From the NCBI RefSeq assembly GCF_042433895.1, contig NZ_JBHLUA010000007.1:1-64000 (forward strand): 64,000 nucleotides of DNA. The letters run 5' to 3'. The translations under genes were made by a program, and so were the position numbers. A model generated the notes under the pieces. The model worked only from the letters and a program-made list of their open reading frames with translations, was not told the DNA's origin and ran no database searches. Within the stretch, counting starts at the first letter, position 1. Each line of letters opens with the position of its first letter. The stretch comes from Mesonia maritima. Lineage in GTDB: Bacteria; Bacteroidota; Bacteroidia; Flavobacteriales; Flavobacteriaceae. This document shows, piece by piece, positions 33,317 to 42,707 of this stretch.

Positions 33317-35365
33317 ATGAAAATAAAATTTCTCCCAATGCTATTCATAGCATCTTCTTTATTTATCGGATGTAAAGAGGAACAAAAAGAACCTACTGAA
33401 AAAACGCACGAAGAAACAGCAATGACTACCGAAGATGATTTTGAGTATGTAGTCGATGAATTTGCAGACCTTAAACTGTTGCGTTACCAAATTCCCGGTT
33501 GGGAAGATCTTTCGCTTGAAAAGCAAAAATTAGTTTATTATCTCACTCAAGCCGGATTAGCTGGTCGTGATATTATGTGGGATCAAAATTATAAACACAA
33601 TTTAGCGATTCGTGAGGCTTTAGAGAATGTTTATAAAACCTATGATGGCGATAAATCTTCTGAAGATTGGAAAGCTTTTGAAACCTATTTAAAACGAGTT
33701 TGGTTTTCTAACGGTATTCATCATCATTATTCCATGGATAAATTAAAACCTGAATTCAGTAAAACTTATTTCGATTCATTGCTGAAAGAGACCAATACAA
33801 ATTTAACCGGCGAAGCTTATGAAGTTATTTTTAATGACGAGGCGATGAAAAAAGTTAATCTAAATGAAGAAAAAGGATTAATTAAAGGTTCGGCTATTAA
33901 TTTTTATGGTGACAATATTACTGCTGAAGAAGTTGATAAATTTTATGCCAACAAAAAATCTCCAAATCCTAAAAAACCACTTTCCTTTGGATTAAACTCT
34001 AAACTTGTAAAAGAAAACGGAAAGCTTGTTGAAAAAGTTTGGAAAAGTGGCGGAATGTACGGAAGCGCCATCGATGAAATTATAAAATGGTTAGAAAAAG
34101 CCAAAGGAGTTGCAGAAAACGAAAAGCAAGGTAAAGCCTTAGGTTTATTAATCGATTATTATAAAACCGGCGATTTACAAACTTGGGACGATTATAATGT
34201 TGCTTGGGTAGAAGCCACCGAAGGCGATATCGATTACATCAACAGTTTTATAGAAGTTTATAACGATCCAAAAGGATATCGTGGTTCCTATGAAACAATT
34301 GTACAAATTAAAGATTTCGATATGTCTAAGAAAATGCAAGTTTTTGAAGACAACGTACAATGGTTTGAAGATAATTCGCCAATTTTAGATGAACACAAAA
34401 AAGATTCTGTAGTTGGTGTAACTTATAAAACCGTAATTGTTGCCGGAGAAGCAGGAGATGCTTCGCCAAGTACTCCAATAGGTGTAAATTTACCAAACGC
34501 CAATTGGATTCGTGAAGCGCACGGAAGTAAATCTGTTTCCCTCGGAAATTTAATTAACGCTTACAGTCAAGCCGGAGGTTCAGAAAAACTAAAAGAATTC
34601 GCGCACGACGAAGAAGAAATTATGCTTTCTGAAGAATATGGCGAAACCGCAGATAAATTACACACCGCTTTACACGAAGTTGTAGGTCACGCTTCCGGAA
34701 AAATTAATGAAGGTGTTGGTGAAACCAAAGAAACCTTAAAAAATTATGCTTCTACCATGGAAGAAGGTCGCGCAGATTTAGTTGGGCTTTATTATTTAAT
34801 GGATCCGAAATTAGAAGAATTAGGTTTAACCGACGATTATAAAAAATTAGGAAAAGCTGCTTATAACGATTACATCAGAAACGGACTTGTAACGCAATTA
34901 GTACGAATAGATTTAGGAAATGATATTGAAGAAGCACATATGCGTAATCGCCAATGGGTTAGCGCTTGGGTTTATGAAAAGGGAAAAAAAGACAGTATAA
35001 TTGTAAAAGAAGTAAATGATGGTAAAACTTCTTACGACATTAAAGATTACGAAAAATTACGTGAACTTTTTGGCGAATTATTACGTGAAACTCAACGTAT
35101 AAAATCTGAAGGAGACTTTGAAGCCGCTAAAAATTTAGTTGAAAATTATGGTGTAAAAGTAGATCAAAAAATGCATAAAGAAATTTTAGATCGAAATGAA
35201 GCGTTTAAATCGGCGCCTTATAGCGGATTTGTAAATCCGGTACTTGTTCCTGAAACGAATGACGATGGTGAAATTACCGCAATAAAAGTAACACAACATA
35301 AAAGTTTTGAAGAGCAAATGCTCATGTATTCAGATAAATATCATAATCTTCCGTTGAAGAATTAG
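33317..35365 (+). CDS. M49 (dipeptidyl-peptidase III-like) zinc peptidase lipoprotein
   Basis: A 682-residue lipoprotein (lipobox FIGC, Cys 19). The zinc site is the six-residue HExxxH form HEVVGH (residues 453-458), with the second motif EEGRAD starting at residue 482, as in M49 peptidases, which remove dipeptides from N termini. The DPP III arm region FKSAPYSGFVNP is near the C terminus. Proteins of this type are sometimes misnamed dihydrofolate reductase. The acidic residues after the Cys (KEEQKEP) may favour surface display. It is monocistronic. Confidence 0.9.
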   Translation: MKIKFLPMLFIASSLFIGCKEEQKEPTEKTHEETAMTTEDDFEYVVDEFADLKLLRYQIPGWEDLSLEKQKLVYYLTQAGLAGRDIMWDQNYKHNLAIREALENVYKTYDGDKSSEDWKAFETYLKRVWFSNGIHHHYSMDKLKPEFSKTYFDSLLKETNTNLTGEAYEVIFNDEAMKKVNLNEEKGLIKGSAINFYGDNITAEEVDKFYANKKSPNPKKPLSFGLNSKLVKENGKLVEKVWKSGGMYGSAIDEIIKWLEKAKGVAENEKQGKALGLLIDYYKTGDLQTWDDYNVAWVEATEGDIDYINSFIEVYNDPKGYRGSYETIVQIKDFDMSKKMQVFEDNVQWFEDNSPILDEHKKDSVVGVTYKTVIVAGEAGDASPSTPIGVNLPNANWIREAHGSKSVSLGNLINAYSQAGGSEKLKEFAHDEEEIMLSEEYGETADKLHTALHEVVGHASGKINEGVGETKETLKNYASTMEEGRADLVGLYYLMDPKLEELGLTDDYKKLGKAAYNDYIRNGLVTQLVRIDLGNDIEEAHMRNRQWVSAWVYEKGKKDSIIVKEVNDGKTSYDIKDYEKLRELFGELLRETQRIKSEGDFEAAKNLVENYGVKVDQKMHKEILDRNEAFKSAPYSGFVNPVLVPETNDDGEITAIKVTQHKSFEEQMLMYSDKYHNLPLKN

Positions 35366-35391
35366 ATTTTTTCTGAAAAATTAATAGAAAG

Positions 35392-35471
35392 AGGTTTTCT
35401 GAAGTATTTAAAAAACGTCATTCTGAATTAGGTTCAGGTTGACGAAGATCAACTTCAGAAAACCTTTTTTT
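35392..35471. terminator. Bidirectional terminator containing a CGTCA-x-CTGA repeat
   Basis: A 14-bp perfect stem (35392-35405 with 35452-35465) followed by TTTTTTT closes a 46-nt insert that itself holds the dispersed word CGTCATTCTGAA...GTTCAGGTTGAC (35416-35442). It lies between the convergent M49 and DUF5723 genes and could serve both. Confidence 0.7.
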
Positions 35472-35475
35472 ATTT

Positions 35476-36831
35476 TTAGCTAGAAGAACCAATTCCTATT
35501 CTAAAACCAAGTTGAAGATCGATTTGTTTCAGTTGATTTGAAGCCAACGCAGAAATAGCCGAAGAAGAACCGAGATAGAAAAAACCACCAAAACGGAATC
35601 CTAAACCTGCTGAAAAATCTGAAATTGTAGAAACGCTCAACGGAAGATATGTTTCAAATCCTTTTGAAGAATAGCGTGGAATAATTGCATACGAGCTATA
35701 ACTTGGCAAGACAGAATTTTTACTGTTTTTCACTAAACTTTGTTTCATTTGAAAACTCGCGAAAAAATTTCCGTGGACTTGATAATCTGCATAAATATTT
35801 AACGACGTCGGTAAATTTACTTTTACGTTATTTTGCGTAAAACTTGAAGAAAAATAATTACTGTTTTCAATAATTTTAATGACTTCTTCCGCATTATCTA
35901 CATCTTCAAATTGCGAAGCGTCAAAATCTTCAGTATCAGGAATATTCAGTTCATAAACTTGACGTTCAGCATTTTTATTAAACGTTAATCCGCCAATATT
36001 TTTTATGGAAAGTCCGAGATTCAGTTTATAAGGATATTTTTTCTGTTCATTTTTCAACAAATAATTCAAGCCAAAATCAACTCCTAAACCCGAAACGCCC
36101 GAAGAGAGATAATTATAATTGAAATCATCAAAACTTTCCCCTAAAAGTCCGGCATAAGCTACATCAATTCTTGCATTTGCATCGCGTAGAATTATATCGT
36201 CATTTTCATTTTTTTCAATCGTAGCGTTTAATTTATCAATTCCACCATTGGCGTAAGCTTCTCCAAATAATAATTTAAAGGTAATTCCAGCGGAAAGCTT
36301 AGCAATTTCATGATCAAAAATATTTCTAGCTACAGAAAAATCGATTGTTTCGTAACCAATTGCTGTAATTCGTTGATTGTCGTTGGTATTTAAATCGTCT
36401 ATTTGTGGAATATCTTCTTCAATAATATCGATTAGTTTAGGGTCGATATCAGTTAAGGAAATATGAGCATTTACAGTTGTCTTTATTCCGAAGCCCCAAT
36501 TTTCAATTCTGTACGCCACGCCGGGACCAATTATTTGTAAATTTATTGTAATGCTAAACGGGTCGTTTTCACTTAATAAATCATTTTTATAATCGTCGAA
36601 TTCTTTATCTGAATCTAAGAAATCGATCATATTAATTTTATTATTAGAAGCGAGTGTGCTTATGTGAATCAAACTTATATCAACTTTATTGGAAAGATTA
36701 GTAAGTTCTGCCGGATTATTATCGGCATTTAATAAGCTGGTTTTTCTCGACGTATTTATTCCCAAAAAATGATCTTGGGCGAACATACAAAACGGAATAA
36801 AAAATAGGAGATAAGGTAAAAATTTCTTCAT
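35476..36831 (-). CDS. DUF5723-like outer-membrane beta-barrel protein
   Basis: A 451-residue exported protein started at the ATG at 36831 (MKKFLPYLLFFIPFCMFAQ), which gives a clean signal peptide; an ATG 33 bp upstream would place charged residues before it. The body alternates amphipathic strands with Gly and aromatic residues (e.g. YRIENWGFGIKTTVN, FSAGLGFRFGGFFYLG) and ends with a strand QIDLQLGFRIGIGSSS. This, and the opening FLGINTSRKTSLLNADNNPAELTN, fit the DUF5723/PorV-like long barrels of Bacteroidota. Function unknown. Confidence 0.8.
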   Translation of the reverse strand: MKKFLPYLLFFIPFCMFAQDHFLGINTSRKTSLLNADNNPAELTNLSNKVDISLIHISTLASNNKINMIDFLDSDKEFDDYKNDLLSENDPFSITINLQIIGPGVAYRIENWGFGIKTTVNAHISLTDIDPKLIDIIEEDIPQIDDLNTNDNQRITAIGYETIDFSVARNIFDHEIAKLSAGITFKLLFGEAYANGGIDKLNATIEKNENDDIILRDANARIDVAYAGLLGESFDDFNYNYLSSGVSGLGVDFGLNYLLKNEQKKYPYKLNLGLSIKNIGGLTFNKNAERQVYELNIPDTEDFDASQFEDVDNAEEVIKIIENSNYFSSSFTQNNVKVNLPTSLNIYADYQVHGNFFASFQMKQSLVKNSKNSVLPSYSSYAIIPRYSSKGFETYLPLSVSTISDFSAGLGFRFGGFFYLGSSSAISALASNQLKQIDLQLGFRIGIGSSS

Positions 36832-37016
36832 AATAATTAGATTTCGGTGGTCAGTTAACTCCAAATATCATGTTAAAATACTAAATATTACTGAAGAAAT
36901 GAAATACTGTTTTACTCAATAAGAGAGATTTAAATGTGCTGCGATTCTCCTGAAAATTTAACTATTTTTCTATTTGAATAATTTATGAACTCTTTCCGAA
37001 GTAGTTTTTTAAATTT

Positions 37017-37640
37017 CTAGAAGTCGTATTTTTTCTCAAGTGCGTAACGAAGTAACTCTCCTTTTCCGCGAAGGTCTAATTTACGCATCATATTTTTTCG
37101 ATGCGTTTCTACTGTTGAAACTGAACAAAAGCGAATTTCGGCAATGTGGCTTGAGGTTTTTCCTTCACTAATTAGGTGTAGAATTTCTTTTTCTGTTTTG
37201 GAGAGAATCGATTTTTTTTGAACAGTTTTTTCTTCTTCTAAAAAACTTAAATTAAGCGAAGGATCGAAATATTGTTCGCCACTCATAACCGTTTCTATCG
37301 CTAACTTTACATCATTTAACCCCGAATTTTTTAAAATATAACCCGATGCTCCGGCAGCTAACATTTGTTGTATAGCTTCTTGTTGATCGAACATCGTAAA
37401 GGCTAAAACTTTAATATGTTTAAATTCGCTTTTGATGATTTTTGTAGCGGCAATTCCATCAATTTTTGGCATTCTAATATCGGTTAACACTACTTTGGGT
37501 TGTTTTAACCGCACAATTTCGAGTAGTTCTTCTCCATTATTAGCTTTCCCAATAATTTCAAAATTTGACTCTTGTTGAAATAATAGACTTAGCCCGTCGA
37601 TTAACGATTGATGATCTTCTGCAATTGCTAGCGTAATCAT
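37017..37640 (-). CDS. LuxR/NarL-type response regulator
   Basis: A 207-residue two-component regulator. The receiver domain (1-120) has the acidic pair near residue 8-9, phospho-acceptor Asp 54 in VLTDIRMP, the Thr in AFTMFD and Lys in GYILKNSG. The output domain (about 143-205) is a LuxR helix-turn-helix (LSKTEKEILHLISEGKTSSHIA ... VSTVETHRKNMMRKL). Its start overlaps the kinase stop by 4 bp, so the pair is translationally coupled. Targets are not evident from the sequence. Confidence 0.95.
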   Translation of the reverse strand: MITLAIAEDHQSLIDGLSLLFQQESNFEIIGKANNGEELLEIVRLKQPKVVLTDIRMPKIDGIAATKIIKSEFKHIKVLAFTMFDQQEAIQQMLAAGASGYILKNSGLNDVKLAIETVMSGEQYFDPSLNLSFLEEEKTVQKKSILSKTEKEILHLISEGKTSSHIAEIRFCSVSTVETHRKNMMRKLDLRGKGELLRYALEKKYDF

Positions 37641-39388
37641 ATAGGTAGATTTATAATGATACTGGTTCCGCGATTTTGATGCGAATCGATTTCTAAAGTT
37701 CCGCCGAGGTGTTCAATTCGTTTTTCAATTGTGCTTAAACCAATTCCGTCTTTTTTACCGTGTAATTTTGATTTATTGAACCCTTTTCCGTTGTCTTCAA
37801 CAATAATATTTAAAGATGAATTATGGCTTGTAAGTGAAATGGTAGCTTCTGTCGCGTTTGCGTGTTTAATAATATTGGTTACCAATTCTTGAATAATTCT
37901 AAAAATAGTGATTTCCAGACTATTTTCCAGTTTTTGATCGAGTCCGAATTCTTCTACTTCAACTTGTAAACCATCGACATTAGAAATATTTTTTGCAAAA
38001 CGTTTAATTGCAGGTAGCAAACCGGAAGAAGCCATTACGCCGCTTTGTTTTTTATGAGCCATTCCGCGAACAGCTTGGTAAGCATCGTTAATTAAGGCTA
38101 AAGTTTTACTTAATGTTTCTGAAGAAGAATTTTTATCAGTTTTTTTAAGCGTTTCAATATTTAATCGAATTGCTGCAAGCGAACTTCCTAAATTATCATG
38201 TAAATCTTCAGCGAGACGTTGCCGTTCTTTTTCTTGACCGGCAATCATCATATCAATCGTATTAAGTTCTTGTTGCTTGAGTTCTTTTTCGGTTTGTTGA
38301 AGTTTTAATTTTTGATTCTGTTGAATTAATTGGCGTTTCTTTTTCGCATTTTTAGCAATTAGTAGACTTATAATCGTTCCTACAATAACACTTGAAATAA
38401 CCACAATCCATAAAATAGTTTGGGTTTGTTGTTTCTTCCTTAAATCGGTTTTTAAAATGAAGTTTTCTTTCTCTTTTTTCTCGGTTTCGTATTTTGTTTT
38501 AATATCAGAAATGGCGATATTTTGCTTAGTTAAATTTAGGCTATCTTGTACAGCATTATATTTTTCTTGGTAAGCAAAAGCATTTTTATAATCACCTAAA
38601 GCTTTATAACATTTTATGTATTTACGGTAAATAAGTGTTTGATAACCAAGTTCGTATTTTTTAATTTTAAAATTTTTTATACTATCTAAAAAATTAATGG
38701 CTGTTTGGTAGTTGCCGCTTTTTTGATAAGAATTGGCATAGTTTATATAATACTTTAGAAGCATAATAGAATCCTTTTTTAAAATATGCTTGGGATATCC
38801 TTTTTTATAATATTTTCTCGCCGAGTCCTGATCTAAAAACCTACCGGAATATAACAATCCTAAATGAGCATAAGCCCGACGTAATGAAGCACTATCTTTT
38901 AGCTTTTTGGATAATTCAATTGCATTTTTATAGTAATCTCTTATTTTATTTCTATCGCCGGTATTAAAAAGATAACTTCCATAACTGAAACTCACCTGTA
39001 AAAGTTTTTTTTTGTCTTGATTTTTTATAGCATATTCTTCAAAAGCTTTTAAATATGGGAGCGGATCCACTTTTATAAAATCTTGTGAATTCAACATACT
39101 AAATACTTCAAGACTCGCTTTTGCAGCTTCTTCTTCCGCATTTAATTTTTTATAAAGATTTATAGCTTTTTCTTTATATTGAAATGCTAAATCAGCTTTG
39201 TTTTGATTTCTATATAAATTTGCTAACGAATCAATAAGTTTAGCTTGGCTAAAACCTTTATGCTTTTTAATTTCTTTTTTTAGAATAGGAATTAAACTAT
39301 CATTTTCTTGTATAAAAGTTTCTGCTCTTAAAATAAAAAAAGAACAGAAAAATAAGAAATAAAAAAAAAACAGTTTCTTTTGTAGCAT
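37637..39388 (-). CDS. TPR-sensor histidine kinase, HisKA_3 type
   Basis: A 583-residue membrane kinase. After a signal peptide (ending FILRA) the periplasmic part (about 30-320) consists of TPR-like helical repeats with alternating YKKAI, YAHLGLLY and ALGDYKNAFAY motifs. One transmembrane helix (about 329-350) leads to a coiled coil and the HisKA_3 domain, with the phospho-accepting His 397 in AEDLHDNLGSS. The ATPase domain has an N box (ELVTNIIKHANA) and G boxes (EDNGKGF, DGIGLSTIEKR). It partners the regulator encoded next. The TPR sensor suggests peptide or protein recognition outside the cytoplasm. Confidence 0.94.
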   Translation of the reverse strand: MLQKKLFFFYFLFFCSFFILRAETFIQENDSLIPILKKEIKKHKGFSQAKLIDSLANLYRNQNKADLAFQYKEKAINLYKKLNAEEEAAKASLEVFSMLNSQDFIKVDPLPYLKAFEEYAIKNQDKKKLLQVSFSYGSYLFNTGDRNKIRDYYKNAIELSKKLKDSASLRRAYAHLGLLYSGRFLDQDSARKYYKKGYPKHILKKDSIMLLKYYINYANSYQKSGNYQTAINFLDSIKNFKIKKYELGYQTLIYRKYIKCYKALGDYKNAFAYQEKYNAVQDSLNLTKQNIAISDIKTKYETEKKEKENFILKTDLRKKQQTQTILWIVVISSVIVGTIISLLIAKNAKKKRQLIQQNQKLKLQQTEKELKQQELNTIDMMIAGQEKERQRLAEDLHDNLGSSLAAIRLNIETLKKTDKNSSSETLSKTLALINDAYQAVRGMAHKKQSGVMASSGLLPAIKRFAKNISNVDGLQVEVEEFGLDQKLENSLEITIFRIIQELVTNIIKHANATEATISLTSHNSSLNIIVEDNGKGFNKSKLHGKKDGIGLSTIEKRIEHLGGTLEIDSHQNRGTSIIINLPI

Positions 39389-39391
39389 AAA

Positions 39392-39889
39392 TTATTGAGC
39401 TATTAACACACCACCACAACCGTTTTTGGGATCGCCTAATGGTTTAATGCCAGGGGATGGGTTTCCTATTAGATTCTCACAAAGGTTACTAATAGCCTCA
39501 AAACCATATTCTGCGATATCTTCTTGAATAGTATTTACGTTGTCTTGATTGAAATCATGAGGATAATCGTTATAAACAATTACCCCTAATTTATTATTTA
39601 TCAAGGATGAAAGTTCAACCGATTCCATAGTGAATTGTTGCTCTAAAATAAAATTTAACCCGATACCAGGATTTTCTTGACTATTATTCGTGATATGAAA
39701 TAAAATAGCACTGTTTTCTTCCGAAGAAACATTGTAAATGTTACATACTTCAAAATCTTTTTGTGGAACAGGGGTTTGAATATTAATTGTTCCTTCATCT
39801 AAATTTACAGTGCTTTGTCCATTTACTACTTCATAAATATTGCTGTAAATTTCTCGTTCTTCTGGAGTTATTGGTCTAATTTGGCTCAT
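39392..39889 (-). CDS. Unrecognised 165-residue protein coupled to a two-component system
   Basis: I do not recognise this protein. It has 165 residues and no signal peptide or membrane helix. It is acidic, predicted mixed alpha/beta, and ends in an unusual tail rich in Gly, Pro and Cys (NPSPGIKPLGDPKNGCGG followed by VLIAQ). It lies 3 bp before the kinase gene, so it is the first gene of a three-gene unit with the sensor kinase and regulator. This position fits an input or modulating component. The Gly-Gly near the end recalls peptide-processing sites, but the tail after it has only five residues; this is speculation. Confidence 0.75.
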   Translation of the reverse strand: MSQIRPITPEEREIYSNIYEVVNGQSTVNLDEGTINIQTPVPQKDFEVCNIYNVSSEENSAILFHITNNSQENPGIGLNFILEQQFTMESVELSSLINNKLGVIVYNDYPHDFNQDNVNTIQEDIAEYGFEAISNLCENLIGNPSPGIKPLGDPKNGCGGVLIAQ

Positions 39890-39968
39890 TTTTTAATGAT
39901 TAAATTGGTTAGTAAATTTGTTATTTATTCTAGAATAAAAATATACCTGATATTAGGTAGTTTTTCAA

Positions 39969-41291
39969 TTATTTTCGGTTTAGTTCTGCTTGCATTGCGT
40001 TTTGCTTGAAAATTAATTTTTCTTGCTGCGGAATAAATTCTATGGTTAAACCCGCCGGTGAAAATTCGAACATTGTTTTGCTAATCGGACTTAATGGAAA
40101 TTCTTGTTGACCGGTAGCTTTACAAAATAATGTTCCTTTATGAAGTTGAAATGTTAGATCTAATGGAAAATTCGAACTTCCGTAAGTTCCTACGTATTTT
40201 TCTAAAATTTCAGTATCTACTTTTATAGTTTCCTTATATTCAGGAATTTCATAATCTTTTCCGAAGTAAATACTTAATACGCCGATTACCACATCGTTTA
40301 ACGAAATTGAAGTTCCGTTTGAAGTTACCGCAAATGCCAAATTTTCTTTCGGGAAATAAGCGGCCATCGATGAAAATCCATCTATTCCGCCGGAATGACC
40401 ATAACTCGATTTATTGTAAAAAGGAAATTCAAAAAGGCCTAAACCGTAACCATCTTCAATAGTTTGCATTTTTTCTAGGGAAGAAGGAGTTAATAAATTC
40501 CCTTCAAAAAGTTCTATATAAAATTTCACTAAATCACTTGGTGTGGAAACCATCGCACCGGCTCCTAAAGGAATACTCATATGTGTTTCTTCTTCGATTT
40601 GCCAGTTTTTTCCCTCTGGAGTATACGAAGCAGCTTCATTATTTTGTAGATTTATTTCACCGCCAAAACGCGTTCTTTTTAATTGTAAAGGTTCAATGAT
40701 GCGTTGTTTTACAAGTGTTTTAAAAGATTTTTCACTAACGTCTTCAGCAATAAAAGTGAGTAAAATAAAATTGGTATTAGAATATTGCGCATCGCTTCCC
40801 GGTTTAAAAATACTTCCATTTTTTTCGATTAATTTCAGCAGTTGTTTTTTACTTTTTTTAGACCTACTCATTTCTAAGTAATCTTCTTTATCCGTAAAAT
40901 TGAAAAGTCCGCTATGGTGATTCAGTAAATTTTTTATCGTGATATTCGAAGCATTTGGTAAATCAGGATAAAATTCACTCAATTTCGCATCAAGTTGAAG
41001 TTTTCCTTCCTCGATCAATTGTAAAATAATTACTGCAGTAAAACTTTTTGAAATCGAACCAATTCTGTACATGGTTTTTTTATCCGCTTTTTGGTGATTT
41101 TCCAACGAAGCATAACCAATACTTTTTGAATAAATTTCTTTTCCATTTTCAGCAAGCGAAATGCTTAACATCGCTTTATCTTTTTCAGCTATAGCTTGAA
41201 AAAGACTGTCCATTTTTTCTTTATTGAAATTTTGAGAAAAAAGCGGATTAACTTGAAGGAGAACAAAAAGTGCGAAGAGAAGTTTTTTCAT
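39969..41291 (-). CDS. Exported serine hydrolase, class C beta-lactamase family
   Basis: A 440-residue exported protein (signal peptide ending NPLFSQ) of the serine beta-lactamase/DD-peptidase fold. The active-site SxxK is S79-I-S-K82. The second motif YSN is at 170-172, and the third is a YGHSGG loop (near residue 298) replacing KTG, as in esterase and D-aminopeptidase relatives. A C-terminal beta domain (about 345-440) follows. It is more likely a peptidase or esterase acting on wall or peptide substrates than a resistance enzyme. It follows the permease gene by 16 bp. Confidence 0.88.
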   Translation of the reverse strand: MKKLLFALFVLLQVNPLFSQNFNKEKMDSLFQAIAEKDKAMLSISLAENGKEIYSKSIGYASLENHQKADKKTMYRIGSISKSFTAVIILQLIEEGKLQLDAKLSEFYPDLPNASNITIKNLLNHHSGLFNFTDKEDYLEMSRSKKSKKQLLKLIEKNGSIFKPGSDAQYSNTNFILLTFIAEDVSEKSFKTLVKQRIIEPLQLKRTRFGGEINLQNNEAASYTPEGKNWQIEEETHMSIPLGAGAMVSTPSDLVKFYIELFEGNLLTPSSLEKMQTIEDGYGLGLFEFPFYNKSSYGHSGGIDGFSSMAAYFPKENLAFAVTSNGTSISLNDVVIGVLSIYFGKDYEIPEYKETIKVDTEILEKYVGTYGSSNFPLDLTFQLHKGTLFCKATGQQEFPLSPISKTMFEFSPAGLTIEFIPQQEKLIFKQNAMQAELNRK

Positions 41292-41307
41292 AATATTAAA
41301 TTTAATT

Positions 41308-42561
41308 TTAAAAACCGGTTCTAATTGCTTCTACAGGATCTAAGCGTGAAGCTGAAATCGCAGGAATTATTCCTGAAATTAACCCAATAATTGCTGAAAT
41401 TGTCATGCCGGTAAAAATATTTGCTGAAGATAATACAAATTCAAAATCTCCTGTAAAACTCGAAGCGATTAAGGTAATAATCCAAACTAATATTAAACCG
41501 ATAAGACCGCCGATAATTGCCAGAATTATAGCTTCAAATAAAAACTGAAGTAAGATGAATTTATTTTTTGCACCTAAAGATTTCTGAATTCCAATAAGGT
41601 TGGTGCGTTCTTTTACACTCACAAACATAATATTTGCAATCCCAAATCCACCAACTAAAAGAGAAAAACCGCTAATAATTAATCCCATAACATTAAGCTG
41701 TCCGGTAATGTTATCAATAAAATCGGTTAAGCCTTTTAATTGGTTTACGAAAAAATTATTGATATCATCAGGTTTTAAACCACGATAAAGTCGCAAATTT
41801 TGTTCAATATTTGCAATGTAAGCCGCGTTGTCGACATCATTTTCAGGTTTTATAATAATTTGTGGGAAAGTACTTTTGTTATTATCACCATAAATTCTTC
41901 GGACCAAATTCACCGGAATAAAAGCTGCTCCATCTTTTGAACCGCCAAAAATACTAGCACCTTCTTTTTCTAAAACTCCGATTACTGAGAATTTTCTTCC
42001 ATATAATCTTACTTTTTTTCCGATAGGGTTTAATCCTTCAAATAAATTTTCGGCAATTTCGTGACCAAGTACAATTACCGGCGATCCACTATACGATTCG
42101 GCTTCATTAAAAAATCGTCCATCTTCTAATTGAAGCGATTCAATATCATAATATTCGCTGGTAACCGCTCCAATTTGAACGCCTTGCGTTTGTTTTCCTT
42201 GATAAGTGATATTTTCCGAAGCCACATTTAGGGAGTAAGAAACAGCTTCAGTATTCGGTAAAGTTCGTTTTATATGTTGATATTCATCATAACTTACATC
42301 GGGAAATTGTTCTCTTTTCCAACGCGGAATTTCAGTCGGTCCAAAAGAAACACGCGTAAGCATAATGGTACTGCTGTCTAATGAGCTAAGACTTCCTTTA
42401 ATTTCTTTTTCCAACGAATCTACAGCTGCGAGAACAGCGATAATCGAAAAAATTCCTATCGTTACACCAAGAAGTGATAAGAAAGTTCTTAATTTATTGT
42501 TTCGCAAGGCGTTAATCGCAAAATTGAAACTTTCTTTAAGTATCCTAAAATAAATCAGCAT
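41308..42561 (-). CDS. MacB/FtsX-like ABC transporter permease
   Basis: A 417-residue inner-membrane protein. It has one N-terminal transmembrane helix with the family start LRNNKLRTFLSLLGVTIGIFSI, a large periplasmic MacB-core domain (about residues 50-270), and three C-terminal transmembrane helices ending in the typical SRLDPVEAIRTGF. Such permeases drive mechanotransmission at the outer face rather than classical transport. Its ATPase is not adjacent, so it must be supplied from elsewhere. It leads the minus-strand block that contains the hydrolase and the two-component system. Confidence 0.92.
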   Translation of the reverse strand: MLIYFRILKESFNFAINALRNNKLRTFLSLLGVTIGIFSIIAVLAAVDSLEKEIKGSLSSLDSSTIMLTRVSFGPTEIPRWKREQFPDVSYDEYQHIKRTLPNTEAVSYSLNVASENITYQGKQTQGVQIGAVTSEYYDIESLQLEDGRFFNEAESYSGSPVIVLGHEIAENLFEGLNPIGKKVRLYGRKFSVIGVLEKEGASIFGGSKDGAAFIPVNLVRRIYGDNNKSTFPQIIIKPENDVDNAAYIANIEQNLRLYRGLKPDDINNFFVNQLKGLTDFIDNITGQLNVMGLIISGFSLLVGGFGIANIMFVSVKERTNLIGIQKSLGAKNKFILLQFLFEAIILAIIGGLIGLILVWIITLIASSFTGDFEFVLSSANIFTGMTISAIIGLISGIIPAISASRLDPVEAIRTGF

Positions 42562-42707
42562 AAGGAAAACCTTGTCGTTGAATTTAAAATCTAAAGATAG
42601 GACGTTCCAATAATTTTTTTGTTACAAAATTTAAATAATTCTTCTGTAACATCTTTAGGGTTTAGTTGTAAAATATTACTTTCGCAACTTGAAACAACAC
42701 AACCCAA

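Noticed and set aside
39969..41291. Class C beta-lactamase conferring resistance
   Set aside because: The third motif is HSGG-like rather than KTG and there is an extra C-terminal domain, which points to a peptidase or esterase.
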